From NCBI GenBank assembly GCA_964422465.1, contig CAYRBD010000024.1, forward strand, positions 1 through 37,700: 37,700 bases of DNA, given 5' to 3'. The DNA is from FW021-bin31 sp964422465 (GTDB taxonomy: Bacteria > Bacteroidota > Bacteroidia > Chitinophagales > Chitinophagaceae). Position numbers and translations under genes: made by a program. Below are positions 7,971 through 15,878 of the stretch, one piece after another; position 1 is the first letter of the stretch, and each line of letters begins with the position of its first letter. The notes beneath the pieces are model-generated. The model had not been told where the DNA came from. It did no database searches and saw only the letters and a list, made by a program, of their open reading frames with translations.

Positions 7971-8624
7971 ATGGAATACAATACCACGCGAAATCATCTG
8001 GCTATCAGAGAATATGGACGGAATGTCCAGAAAATGGTAGAATACCTGATGACCATTGAAGATGACGAAAAGCGTCAGAAAAATACCGAAACGGTTATTG
8101 AATTAATGGGAATGCTGAATCCCCACCTGAGAAATGTGGAAGACTGGCGGCACAAGTTATGGGATCATCTCTTTTTGATCTCCGATTTTCAGTTGAAAGT
8201 AAAATCTCCTTTTCCCATTCCTACAAAAGAAACTCTGAGTCAAAAGCCAGAGACTTTGCCTTATCCGAAAAGGAATCCACGGTTTCGCCATTTCGGCAAA
8301 AATTTTGAGAAAATTCTGGACAAAGCGATCTCTGAAAAAGACCCCGAAAAGAAAGAAGGCCTTATCCAGTACATTGGGAATTATATGAAGCTGGCTTATG
8401 CCAATTGGCATAAAGAAAACATGCATGATGACATCATTAGCGCGGAACTATCGGATATGACGGGAGGGAAACTTCATTATGTCAATGATCACAGCATTCA
8501 GCTTCCGGATAACCTGTTTAGCAGCAACAACAGCAGTGGAAAAAGAAAAACCCATTCACACAGGGGAAGCAAGAATAACGGAAAAGGACGGCATAACAAA
8601 TATAATAAAAACAGGGGCAAGTGA
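7971..8624 (+). CDS. DUF4290 domain-containing protein
   Basis: A 217-residue protein of unknown function belonging to DUF4290, a family I know only from Bacteroidota, where it is often next to murA. The conserved region is residues 1 to about 175: MEYNTTRNHLAIREYGRN at the start, then ELMGMLNPHLRNVEDWRHKLWDHLF, then YGNYMKLAYANWHKEN-like sequence. The last 40 residues are a basic, low-complexity tail rich in Lys, Asn, Gly and His, suggestive of RNA or nucleic acid contact. There is no signal peptide or membrane helix, so it is likely cytoplasmic. It overlaps murA by 4 bases (GTGA), so the two are translationally coupled; a link to cell-wall precursor synthesis is inference. Confidence 0.88.
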   Translation: MEYNTTRNHLAIREYGRNVQKMVEYLMTIEDDEKRQKNTETVIELMGMLNPHLRNVEDWRHKLWDHLFLISDFQLKVKSPFPIPTKETLSQKPETLPYPKRNPRFRHFGKNFEKILDKAISEKDPEKKEGLIQYIGNYMKLAYANWHKENMHDDIISAELSDMTGGKLHYVNDHSIQLPDNLFSSNNSSGKRKTHSHRGSKNNGKGRHNKYNKNRGK

Positions 8625-9931
8625 GTGGTGCATTTGAGGTTAAGGGCGGCAATACTTTAAGCGGATCCATTGTACCTCAGGGGGCAAAAAATGAGGCCTT
8701 GCAAGTGATATGTGCCAGTTTGTTAACCTCCGAGAAGGTAACCCTTTACAACCTGCCGGATATTCTTGATGTAAACCAACTGATTGAATTACTTGCAGAC
8801 ATGGGGGTGAAGGTTCATCGTACGGATCGGCACAGTTGTACCTTTCAGGCGGATAACATAGATTTTGACTATTTACGTTCGGCAGCATTTAGTGAGAAAT
8901 CCGGGAGATTAAGAGGTTCTGTATTGATAGCCGGCCCGTTACTTGCCCGGTTTGGCAAGGCCTGGTTTCCACGCCCGGGAGGGGATAAGATTGGGCGCCG
9001 CCCTCTGGATATCCATTTAAGAGGATTCCTGAAGTTGGATGCTACGCTTGACAACAGCAGTACCGGAGGATTTGCTTTCTTAGAAGCTAAAAATGGTTTA
9101 TCGGGAAGTTATATCTTGCTGGATGAGCCCTCTGTAACGGGAACGGCGAACCTGGTGATGGCAGCTACTCTTGCCAAAGGAACCACCACTATATACAATG
9201 CGGCTTGCGAACCCTATATCCAACAGCTTTGTAAAATGCTGATAGCGATGGGAGCCCGTATTTCGGGAACAGGCTCTAATAAATTGCAAATTGAAGGAGT
9301 AAACAGCCTCGGAGGAACTTCTCACAGGGTACTACCCGATATGATTGAGATTGGCTCGTTTATTGGCTTGGCAGCAATGACCAGGAGTGAAATTACCATC
9401 AAAAATGCCGGAGTAGATCACCTTGGGGTTATCCCGGACAAGTTTCGCCAATTAGGGATACAACTGGAAATACAAGGAGATGACATATACCTGCCAGAGC
9501 AGGAGTGCTATGAGATAGAAACCTTCATGGATGGCTCTATTCTTACCGTTTATGACCACCCCTGGCCGGGTTTTACTCCCGATTTACTAAGTATTGTCCT
9601 GGTAATGGCTATTCAGGCCAAAGGAAGTGTGTTGATTCATCAGAAAATGTTTGAAAGTCGCTTGTTTTTTGTGGATAAACTCATTGATATGGGGGCACAG
9701 ATTATCTTGTGTGATCCACACAGAGCCGTAGTGATTGGTCTTAACAGGAGTCGCTCATTGCAGGGGGTAACCATGTCATCCCCCGATATCCGTGCGGGGG
9801 TGGCCTTGTTGATTGCCGCTTTGAGCGCCGAGGGAACGAGCATTATCCAGAATGTGAATCAGATAGACAGGGGATATCAGTATATTGACACCCGCCTGCA
9901 GGAATTAGGTGCAGAAATTAAAAGGATATAA
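8621..9931 (+). CDS. murA: UDP-N-acetylglucosamine 1-carboxyvinyltransferase
   Basis: A 436-residue enolpyruvyl transferase that adds phosphoenolpyruvate to UDP-GlcNAc in the first committed step of peptidoglycan synthesis. The substrate Lys-Asn pair is visible in QGAKNEAL (Lys23, Asn24), and later family segments include LPDMIEIGSFIGLAAM and DGSILTVYDHPWPGFTPDL. The catalytic loop reads PGGDKIG (119-125), so Asp122 stands where E. coli has Cys115, the residue fosfomycin alkylates. The start is a GTG overlapping the DUF4290 stop. It is followed by gmk after 5 bases, so DUF4290, murA and gmk look like one transcript. Confidence 0.95.
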   Translation: MSGAFEVKGGNTLSGSIVPQGAKNEALQVICASLLTSEKVTLYNLPDILDVNQLIELLADMGVKVHRTDRHSCTFQADNIDFDYLRSAAFSEKSGRLRGSVLIAGPLLARFGKAWFPRPGGDKIGRRPLDIHLRGFLKLDATLDNSSTGGFAFLEAKNGLSGSYILLDEPSVTGTANLVMAATLAKGTTTIYNAACEPYIQQLCKMLIAMGARISGTGSNKLQIEGVNSLGGTSHRVLPDMIEIGSFIGLAAMTRSEITIKNAGVDHLGVIPDKFRQLGIQLEIQGDDIYLPEQECYEIETFMDGSILTVYDHPWPGFTPDLLSIVLVMAIQAKGSVLIHQKMFESRLFFVDKLIDMGAQIILCDPHRAVVIGLNRSRSLQGVTMSSPDIRAGVALLIAALSAEGTSIIQNVNQIDRGYQYIDTRLQELGAEIKRI

Positions 9932-9936
9932 GCGAT

Positions 9937-10530
9937 ATGGGAAAGGTGGAAAATTATAAAAAAGAACTTGTTATTCTTACGGCTCCTTCCGGGGCCGGGA
10001 AGACCACTATCGCACACGAATTGTTACGACGGCTGCCGGAATTGTCATTTTCTGTTTCTGTTACGACCCGCAGTCCGCGCCCGGGAGAAATAGATGGAAA
10101 AGACTATTATTTTATTTCAGTAGCAGATTTTAAGAAAAAAGTAGAGGAAAAGGCTTTTGTAGAGCATGAAAAAGTGTATAAAGGAAAATATTATGGAACT
10201 TTGTATGCTGAATTGGACCGGATATGGAAGGATCATAAATATCCTTTAAGAGTGGTGGATGTAAAAGGTGCAGACCGGCTTAAAGAATTATACGGAAACA
10301 AGGCGTTTGCTATTTTTATAAAACCCCCTTCTCTGAAAATATTAGAACAGCGATTGATAAACCGGCACATGGAAGATGCGAAAGGCATTCAGGAACGGTT
10401 GGATCGGGCGTCCAAAGAATTGGAATACGAAAAATATTTTGATGCGACTGTTGTGAATGAAGATTTGAAAAAAGCGATTGGAGAAGCCGTGCAATTGGTG
10501 AAAACCTTTATATATCATACCCGACAATAA
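9937..10530 (+). CDS. gmk: Guanylate kinase
   Basis: A 197-residue guanylate kinase converting GMP to GDP with ATP. The P-loop APSGAGKT is at residues 16-23, the GMP-binding segment FSVSVTTRSPRPGEIDGKDYYF follows at about 33-54, and the lid carries RLINRHMEDAKGIQERLDRA. Length is typical. The ATG lies 5 bases after the murA stop, and proC follows 36 bases later, so all four genes are probably one operon. Confidence 0.95.
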   Translation: MGKVENYKKELVILTAPSGAGKTTIAHELLRRLPELSFSVSVTTRSPRPGEIDGKDYYFISVADFKKKVEEKAFVEHEKVYKGKYYGTLYAELDRIWKDHKYPLRVVDVKGADRLKELYGNKAFAIFIKPPSLKILEQRLINRHMEDAKGIQERLDRASKELEYEKYFDATVVNEDLKKAIGEAVQLVKTFIYHTRQ

Positions 10531-10566
10531 GATTATCCAGTATTCAGTAATTCAAATCCAACATTT

Positions 10567-11367
10567 ATGTCAAGCAAGAAGATCGCGATTATAGGGGGAG
10601 GCAATATGGGCAGTGCGATAGCAGAAGGGCTTTTAAAAAGCGGCTTTTCCAGGCCGGAAGACCTGATTATTACAAAAAGAAGAATCAATACTTTACAATA
10701 TCTTATGGACAGGGGCGTAAAAGTGCAAACAGACAACGGTTCTGCCGCTGCGAATGCCGATGTTGTAATTATAGCATTGAAACCTTATAACATTAAACCG
10801 GTATTGCGGGAACTGATTCCAGACCTGAATCCCCAAAAGCAAATGGTTATCAGTATTGTAACCGGGGTTTGGCTGAAGGAACTGGAAGAAATACTCGGAC
10901 CGGATTTCCCGATTTTCAGAGCCATGCCTAATACGGCTATTGCCATTCAGGAGTCCATGACCTGTCTCTGCCATAAAAATGATTCTGAAGAACAGTTGCA
11001 GTTGGTTCATGATTTGTTTGGACAATTGGGAAAATCAGTTGTAATTGACGAAAGCCTTATGGATGCGGCCACCGTATTGGGCGCTTGCGGCATAGCTTAC
11101 GCTTTACGTTTTATCCGGGCCAATATTCAGGGAGGGATTGAAATAGGGTTTGATGCACAAACAGCTAACCTGATTGCTTCTCAAACAGTTAAAGGCGCTA
11201 CGGAATTACTCATAAAGGAAAAGCGGCACCCTGAGGAAGAAATAGATAAAGTAACAACTCCCAAAGGATGCACCATTGCCGGCCTGAATGAAATGGAGCA
11301 TAAAGGTTTTAGTTCTTCCCTGATCAAAGGGATTACAGCTTCTTTTAATAAGATTGTGAAGGGCTGA
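10567..11367 (+). CDS. proC: Pyrroline-5-carboxylate reductase
   Basis: A 266-residue NAD(P)H-dependent reductase completing proline synthesis from 1-pyrroline-5-carboxylate. The Rossmann motif IIGGGNMGSAIAEGLL is at residues 8-23, RAMPNTAIAI marks the active-site region, and the C-terminal dimerisation helix bundle contains VTTPKGCTIAGLNEME, the family signature. Length is normal. It is the last gene of the plus-strand cluster, and its stop codon directly abuts the stop codon of the convergent nadB, with no space for an intergenic terminator. Confidence 0.94.
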   Translation: MSSKKIAIIGGGNMGSAIAEGLLKSGFSRPEDLIITKRRINTLQYLMDRGVKVQTDNGSAAANADVVIIALKPYNIKPVLRELIPDLNPQKQMVISIVTGVWLKELEEILGPDFPIFRAMPNTAIAIQESMTCLCHKNDSEEQLQLVHDLFGQLGKSVVIDESLMDAATVLGACGIAYALRFIRANIQGGIEIGFDAQTANLIASQTVKGATELLIKEKRHPEEEIDKVTTPKGCTIAGLNEMEHKGFSSSLIKGITASFNKIVKG

Positions 11368-12990
11368 TCAGAGGATGATATTTTGTACCAGTTTGCTTTT
11401 ATGTGGATAGTCGGTGTTATAATGCAGACCCCGGCTTTCTTTTCGGAAAGAAGCTCCTTTAACAATCAGATACCCGACGGTAATAAGATTCCGGACCTGG
11501 CATAACTGGGGTGATACAACAGTTTCTTCGTACAACGATTCTGTTTCTTCATGGAGAATATCCAGCCGGTGCAGGGCTCTTTTGAGTCGGGTATTGCTCC
11601 GGACAATACCTACATAATCACTCATGATCTGCTGCAGTTCTTTCAGGCTTTGGGTAATCAGGATTAATTCATGTGGTTCGCTGGTCCCTTCCGCGTTCCA
11701 ATCGGGAATGTCAGAACGGATAGATAATTCAGATATGTGTTTCACACTGTCTTCATAGCACCGGTTGGCAAACACCATAGCTTCCAGTAAGGAGTTGGAC
11801 GCCAGCCTGTTAGCTCCATGCAACCCGGTCGAAGCACACTCGCCACAGGCATACAGGCGCCTGATGGAACTTCGTCCCCATTCATCGGTCTTAATTCCGC
11901 CACAACTGTAATGTGCTGCAGGAGCCACCGGAATCAGGTTTTTAGAAACGTCAATGCCCATGCTAAAGCACTTTTCATAAATATTAGGGAAATGATGTTT
12001 AAATTTTTGCATATCCATTTGGCGGCAATCCAAATAGACGTGTTCCATTCCTGCCTTTTTCATTTCACTATCAATAGCACGGGCTACTACATCCCGGGGG
12101 GCCAGGTCTCTGCGCTCATCATATTGTTCCATGAAGGCAATTCCTTTGTTGTTTCTTAAAAGAGCGCCATCGCCGCGTACGGCCTCAGAAATAAGAAAAT
12201 CCTGCCCTGTAGAGGAGCCGGTATCATTTTGGTTGCCGGTAAGATACAGCGCAGTAGGATGGAATTGAATAAATTCCATATTTTCGATACGCCCTTTTGC
12301 CCGGTAAACCATAGCTACTCCATCGCCTGTGGCGATAGGGGGATTGGTGGTGGTCCGGTAAACCTGTCCATTGCCGCCAGTTGCAAGTAAGGTAATACGA
12401 GATAAAATTTTTTCCATCCTGTTCGTCTGGCGATTGAAAACATACACCCCAAAACAAGCAATATCTGTAGTGGATTTTGTCACAAGGTAGCCTAGATGAT
12501 GCTGGGTGATCAGGTCCACGACATAGCAATGGCTGATAACCTCAATGTTTTTTTGTTGACTGACGGCATTTATCAGCGTTCGCTCTATTTCTCTCCCGGT
12601 AACATCTTTATAATGAATGACCCGGTTTTCGGAATGTCCGCCTTCGCGCCCGAGGGCGTAACTTCCGGAATTGGTTTTATCGAAATGGGCGCCCAGCCGG
12701 ATAATTTCTTCAACGCTTTTAGGGCCTTCTTTTACAACTATTTCAACTGACTTTCTATTACACAACCCGTCACCGGCAATAAGGGTATCCTGAATATGCT
12801 TTTCAAAACTATCATGCAGCTGGTCATTTACCACTGCTACGCCCCCCTGAGCGTATTGAGTATTGGTTTCCTCTACCTTGGTTTTGGTAACGACAACAAT
12901 ACGGCGATCGGGGAAGTGTCTGGCTACTTTTAAAGCATAACTTAGTCCGGCTACGCCCGAGCCAATAACGAGAAAGTCAGTCTGTTGCAT
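11368..12990 (-). CDS. nadB: L-aspartate oxidase
   Basis: A 540-residue flavoprotein that oxidises L-aspartate to iminoaspartate, the first step of de novo NAD synthesis with NadA. The FAD-binding GSGVAGLSYAL is at residues 8-18. The family segments TQYAQGGVAVV, GREGGHSENR, EFIQFHPTALY, SEAVRGDGALL and RLYACGECASTGLHGANRLASNSLLE are all visible, followed by the helical C-terminal domain. The HPTALY and Glu-rich capping domain separate it from succinate dehydrogenase flavoproteins less clearly than length does, but the GLHGANRLASNSLLE segment fits NadB. No nadA or nadC is in the window. Confidence 0.92.
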   Translation of the reverse strand: MQQTDFLVIGSGVAGLSYALKVARHFPDRRIVVVTKTKVEETNTQYAQGGVAVVNDQLHDSFEKHIQDTLIAGDGLCNRKSVEIVVKEGPKSVEEIIRLGAHFDKTNSGSYALGREGGHSENRVIHYKDVTGREIERTLINAVSQQKNIEVISHCYVVDLITQHHLGYLVTKSTTDIACFGVYVFNRQTNRMEKILSRITLLATGGNGQVYRTTTNPPIATGDGVAMVYRAKGRIENMEFIQFHPTALYLTGNQNDTGSSTGQDFLISEAVRGDGALLRNNKGIAFMEQYDERRDLAPRDVVARAIDSEMKKAGMEHVYLDCRQMDMQKFKHHFPNIYEKCFSMGIDVSKNLIPVAPAAHYSCGGIKTDEWGRSSIRRLYACGECASTGLHGANRLASNSLLEAMVFANRCYEDSVKHISELSIRSDIPDWNAEGTSEPHELILITQSLKELQQIMSDYVGIVRSNTRLKRALHRLDILHEETESLYEETVVSPQLCQVRNLITVGYLIVKGASFRKESRGLHYNTDYPHKSKLVQNIIL

Positions 12991-13024
12991 CTTTTTTCAT
13001 ATTCATTCGGCTGCAAATTAGTAT

Positions 13025-13065
13025 ATTCAATTTATATTTGTTCCTTTGAAGTTTTAAAATTGAAT
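13025..13065. repeat. Inverted repeat flanking the tolC-type gene promoter
   Basis: ATTCAATTT (13025-13033) and its exact reverse complement AAATTGAAT (13057-13065) bracket the -7 element, with 23 bases between them. The left arm is upstream of the expected transcription start, so this is more likely a protein-binding pair than an RNA hairpin. Confidence 0.4.
13033..13040 (+). promoter_or_regulatory. -7 promoter element of the tolC-type gene
   Basis: TATATTTG matches TAnnTTTG exactly and lies 33 bases before the ATG at 13074. No -33 element is clear. Confidence 0.5.
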
Positions 13066-13073
13066 GTTTCTCT

Positions 13074-14528
13074 ATGAAACTTCCACTTGGACTTAAGTTG
13101 TTATTTATTGCCCTATTTGTATTTTCTGCCTCCTCGGCTCAGGATAGTGTATGGACGCTCCAGCGTTGTTTAGAATATGCAAGAACACACAATATCCAGA
13201 TTAAGCAGCAGATTCTTCAAAAACAACAGGCGGCTGTAAATTTAAACCAGAGCCGTCTTTCTCAATTGCCCAATGTGAATGGTTCCGTTAACTATGGTAA
13301 AAATTTTGGCCGTTCCATTGATCCAACTACCAACCAGTTTGTAGGTAATCAACTCTCTTCTGCCGGGGTGGATGTAAGTGCGGGTGTTACGCTTTTTAAT
13401 TTCTTTCAGATTAGAAATTCCATCCGTGCAGGCAAATATCAATACCAGGCTAATGATGCCCTTCTGGAAAAACTCGTGAATGACATTTCGCTGAACGTTG
13501 CTAATGCATATCTCCAGATTTTACTGGCTGAGGAGCAGGTGAAGGTGAGCAGGCAGCAGGTGGCTCTTACCTCTAATCAATTAGAAAATACGACAAAACA
13601 GGTAGAAGCGGGTACGCTGCCTGAAAGCAATGAAGCCGACATGCAGGCACAACTGGCCAGAGACAGCGCCACGCTGATCACCAATATAAATCAGGTAAAA
13701 AGCACTATTTTACAGATTAAGGTCCTCCTGAATCTGGACTTTAACACCCCTTTCATCCCACAGAAACCGGACCTTGAACATATTCCGCTACTCAATATTG
13801 CCTCCTTAAGTCCGGAAAGCATTTACCAGCATGCGATTCGACAGCAACCTCTCGTAATTGCCGACTCTCTTAACATTCTGGCTTCGGAAAGCCTTTTGAA
13901 GGCTACCCGTGCCCGATTGTATCCCAGCTTGTCTATCGGAGGTAGCCTGGGGACTAATTATTCCAGTTCTTATCAAAGGCCTGCAGGAGAATACACCATA
14001 CAGGTACCTCCATCGCCGATTGGCAGCGTTACGGTGGGTGGAAGCGATTATGTAGTAAAATCATTACCCCAGGAAGTGACGCAACCGAAGTATGAAGATC
14101 CGAAATTCAACACGCAGCTTGGAGACAACCTTAGAGAAAATATTGGTTTGAACCTTAGTATTCCCCTGTTCAGCGGCTGGCAAACAAGAGCTCAGGTTCG
14201 TAGTGCAAAAATTGACCTGCAAAATCAAAAATTAGTTCGGGAAAATGATTTACTCACCCTCAAACAGAATGTTTATACCGCCTATATTGATGCGCGTGCA
14301 GCGCTGGAAAATTACAATGCAGCACAAAGAACGTTGGAATCAACCCAAAAAGCGTTTTTCTACGCCCAAAAAAGGTATGAAGTCGGGATTATTAATTCCT
14401 TGGAATACCTGACCAGTCAAAACGATTTATTCAATGCGCAGACCGATCTGATATCCAAACATTATGATTACATATTTAAAATGAAGGTGTTGGAATTTTA
14501 TAAAAATCTAAGAATATCTTTTAAATGA
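13074..14528 (+). CDS. TolC-family outer membrane efflux protein
   Basis: A 484-residue outer membrane channel protein. A Sec signal peptide ends near residue 22 (SSA-Q). Two repeated OEP units follow, each with long coiled-coil helices (for example LEYARTHNIQIKQQILQKQQ, and later the SLEYLTSQNDLFNAQ region), and the beta-barrel strands contain FGRSIDPTTNQF, typical of Bacteroidota TolC proteins. It would form the trimeric exit duct of a tripartite exporter. The stop overlaps the adaptor start in an ATGA, so the two are coupled. Confidence 0.92.
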   Translation: MKLPLGLKLLFIALFVFSASSAQDSVWTLQRCLEYARTHNIQIKQQILQKQQAAVNLNQSRLSQLPNVNGSVNYGKNFGRSIDPTTNQFVGNQLSSAGVDVSAGVTLFNFFQIRNSIRAGKYQYQANDALLEKLVNDISLNVANAYLQILLAEEQVKVSRQQVALTSNQLENTTKQVEAGTLPESNEADMQAQLARDSATLITNINQVKSTILQIKVLLNLDFNTPFIPQKPDLEHIPLLNIASLSPESIYQHAIRQQPLVIADSLNILASESLLKATRARLYPSLSIGGSLGTNYSSSYQRPAGEYTIQVPPSPIGSVTVGGSDYVVKSLPQEVTQPKYEDPKFNTQLGDNLRENIGLNLSIPLFSGWQTRAQVRSAKIDLQNQKLVRENDLLTLKQNVYTAYIDARAALENYNAAQRTLESTQKAFFYAQKRYEVGIINSLEYLTSQNDLFNAQTDLISKHYDYIFKMKVLEFYKNLRISFK

Positions 14529-15871
14529 AAAAGAGAACGATATACATCATCGTTGCTTTAGTCCTTCTGATTGTCCTCCTTTTGGTGTTAAAAGGATTGG
14601 GGGTGATAGGAGGCAATGACGGGACCAAAGTGGCTGTCACAAAAGCAGCTTACAAAAATATAACCCAGGCTGTTTCTGCCAGTGGACGGATTTACCCTGA
14701 AGTGGTGGTGAGTATCAGCCCCGATGTATCTGGCGAGGTGGTTTCTCTCCCTGTACGGGAAGGAGATTCCGTCACAAAAGGACAGGTGGTTGCCAAAATT
14801 TATGCGGACATTTATAACTCCATGCGCAGTCGTTCTGCAGCTTCCGTGAATCAGGCAAAGGCCCAACTGGCCAACGCCCGGGCGGCGCAAGGAGCTACGA
14901 AAGCCGCACTGGATCAGGCGAAAGCAGACTATATGCGCAGCCAAAAGCTCTTTGATGAAAAGGTGATTTCAAAACAGCAGTATGACCAGGATTTAAGCGC
15001 TTATCAACAGGCGCTTTCCAATTATAAAGCCTCTGAAGAGCAAATTCAAAGTGCTTCCTTTGCTGTAAAAGCCGCCCAGGCTGACCTGCAGCAGGCACAG
15101 GAGAATGTGTACAGGACGACCATTCTTGCTCCTATGACCGGATATGTCATCTATTTACCTGTAAAAGAGGGAGAAAGAGTAGTAGGAACCGCACAAATGG
15201 CCGGTACGGAGATCATGCGTATTGCGGATATGGATACCATGGAAGTGCAGGTAAATGTTGGGGAAAATGATGTCTCACAAGTGTTCATGGGAGACACTGC
15301 CCTGATAGAAGTAGATGCATACAATGGTCGGAAATTCAGAGGGGTTGTTACACAAATAGCCAGTTCGAGCCAGGATATTGCGACCCAGGGAGCCAATTCA
15401 AATACCGTGGCTACTTCTACCGGTGTAACCAACTATACTATTCATATTCGTATCCTGAAAAGTTCCTATGAAGATCTTATTGATCCCAAACATCCTGAAC
15501 ATTTTCCTTTTCGTCCAGGCATGAGTGCCAACGTGGATATCCAGACAAAGACTGAACGCCATGTTTTGGCTCTGCCAATAAGCGCGGTAACCACCCGGAT
15601 GAAAACGGATACTTCGCAGACAGATACATCCTCCGGAGCAGAAGGCGATAATAAAGCAGTCGTTGTTTTTGTACTTCAGGAGGATGGGACCGTCAGGGAA
15701 GTTCCTGTAGAAACAGGTATTCAGGATGATTTTAACATCCAGATCAACTCCGGGTTAAAAGAAGGAGAAAAGGTGGTAACCGCTCCCTATACAGCTATTT
15801 CCCAAATATTGCATGACGGCAGCAAGGTGGATGTGGTTCCACAGGAACAACTTTTTAAAAGTGAAAAATAA
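14525..15871 (+). CDS. Periplasmic adaptor (membrane fusion protein, HlyD/MacA type)
   Basis: A 448-residue adaptor anchored by one N-terminal helix (about residues 5-24, with basic KKR before it). A lipoyl half (VVSISPDVSGEVVSLPVREGDSV, about 61-83) leads into a long Ala/Gln-rich coiled-coil hairpin (about 100-190), then the second lipoyl half (TTILAPMTGYVIYLPVKEGERV) and beta-barrel and membrane-proximal domains. The layout is MacA-like, of the kind that works with MacB-type ABC pumps. No pump gene follows: the next gene, feoB, is convergent 7 bases away. The inner-membrane partner must therefore be elsewhere or missing. Confidence 0.9.
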   Translation: MKKRTIYIIVALVLLIVLLLVLKGLGVIGGNDGTKVAVTKAAYKNITQAVSASGRIYPEVVVSISPDVSGEVVSLPVREGDSVTKGQVVAKIYADIYNSMRSRSAASVNQAKAQLANARAAQGATKAALDQAKADYMRSQKLFDEKVISKQQYDQDLSAYQQALSNYKASEEQIQSASFAVKAAQADLQQAQENVYRTTILAPMTGYVIYLPVKEGERVVGTAQMAGTEIMRIADMDTMEVQVNVGENDVSQVFMGDTALIEVDAYNGRKFRGVVTQIASSSQDIATQGANSNTVATSTGVTNYTIHIRILKSSYEDLIDPKHPEHFPFRPGMSANVDIQTKTERHVLALPISAVTTRMKTDTSQTDTSSGAEGDNKAVVVFVLQEDGTVREVPVETGIQDDFNIQINSGLKEGEKVVTAPYTAISQILHDGSKVDVVPQEQLFKSEK

Positions 15872-15878
15872 AAGAGAT

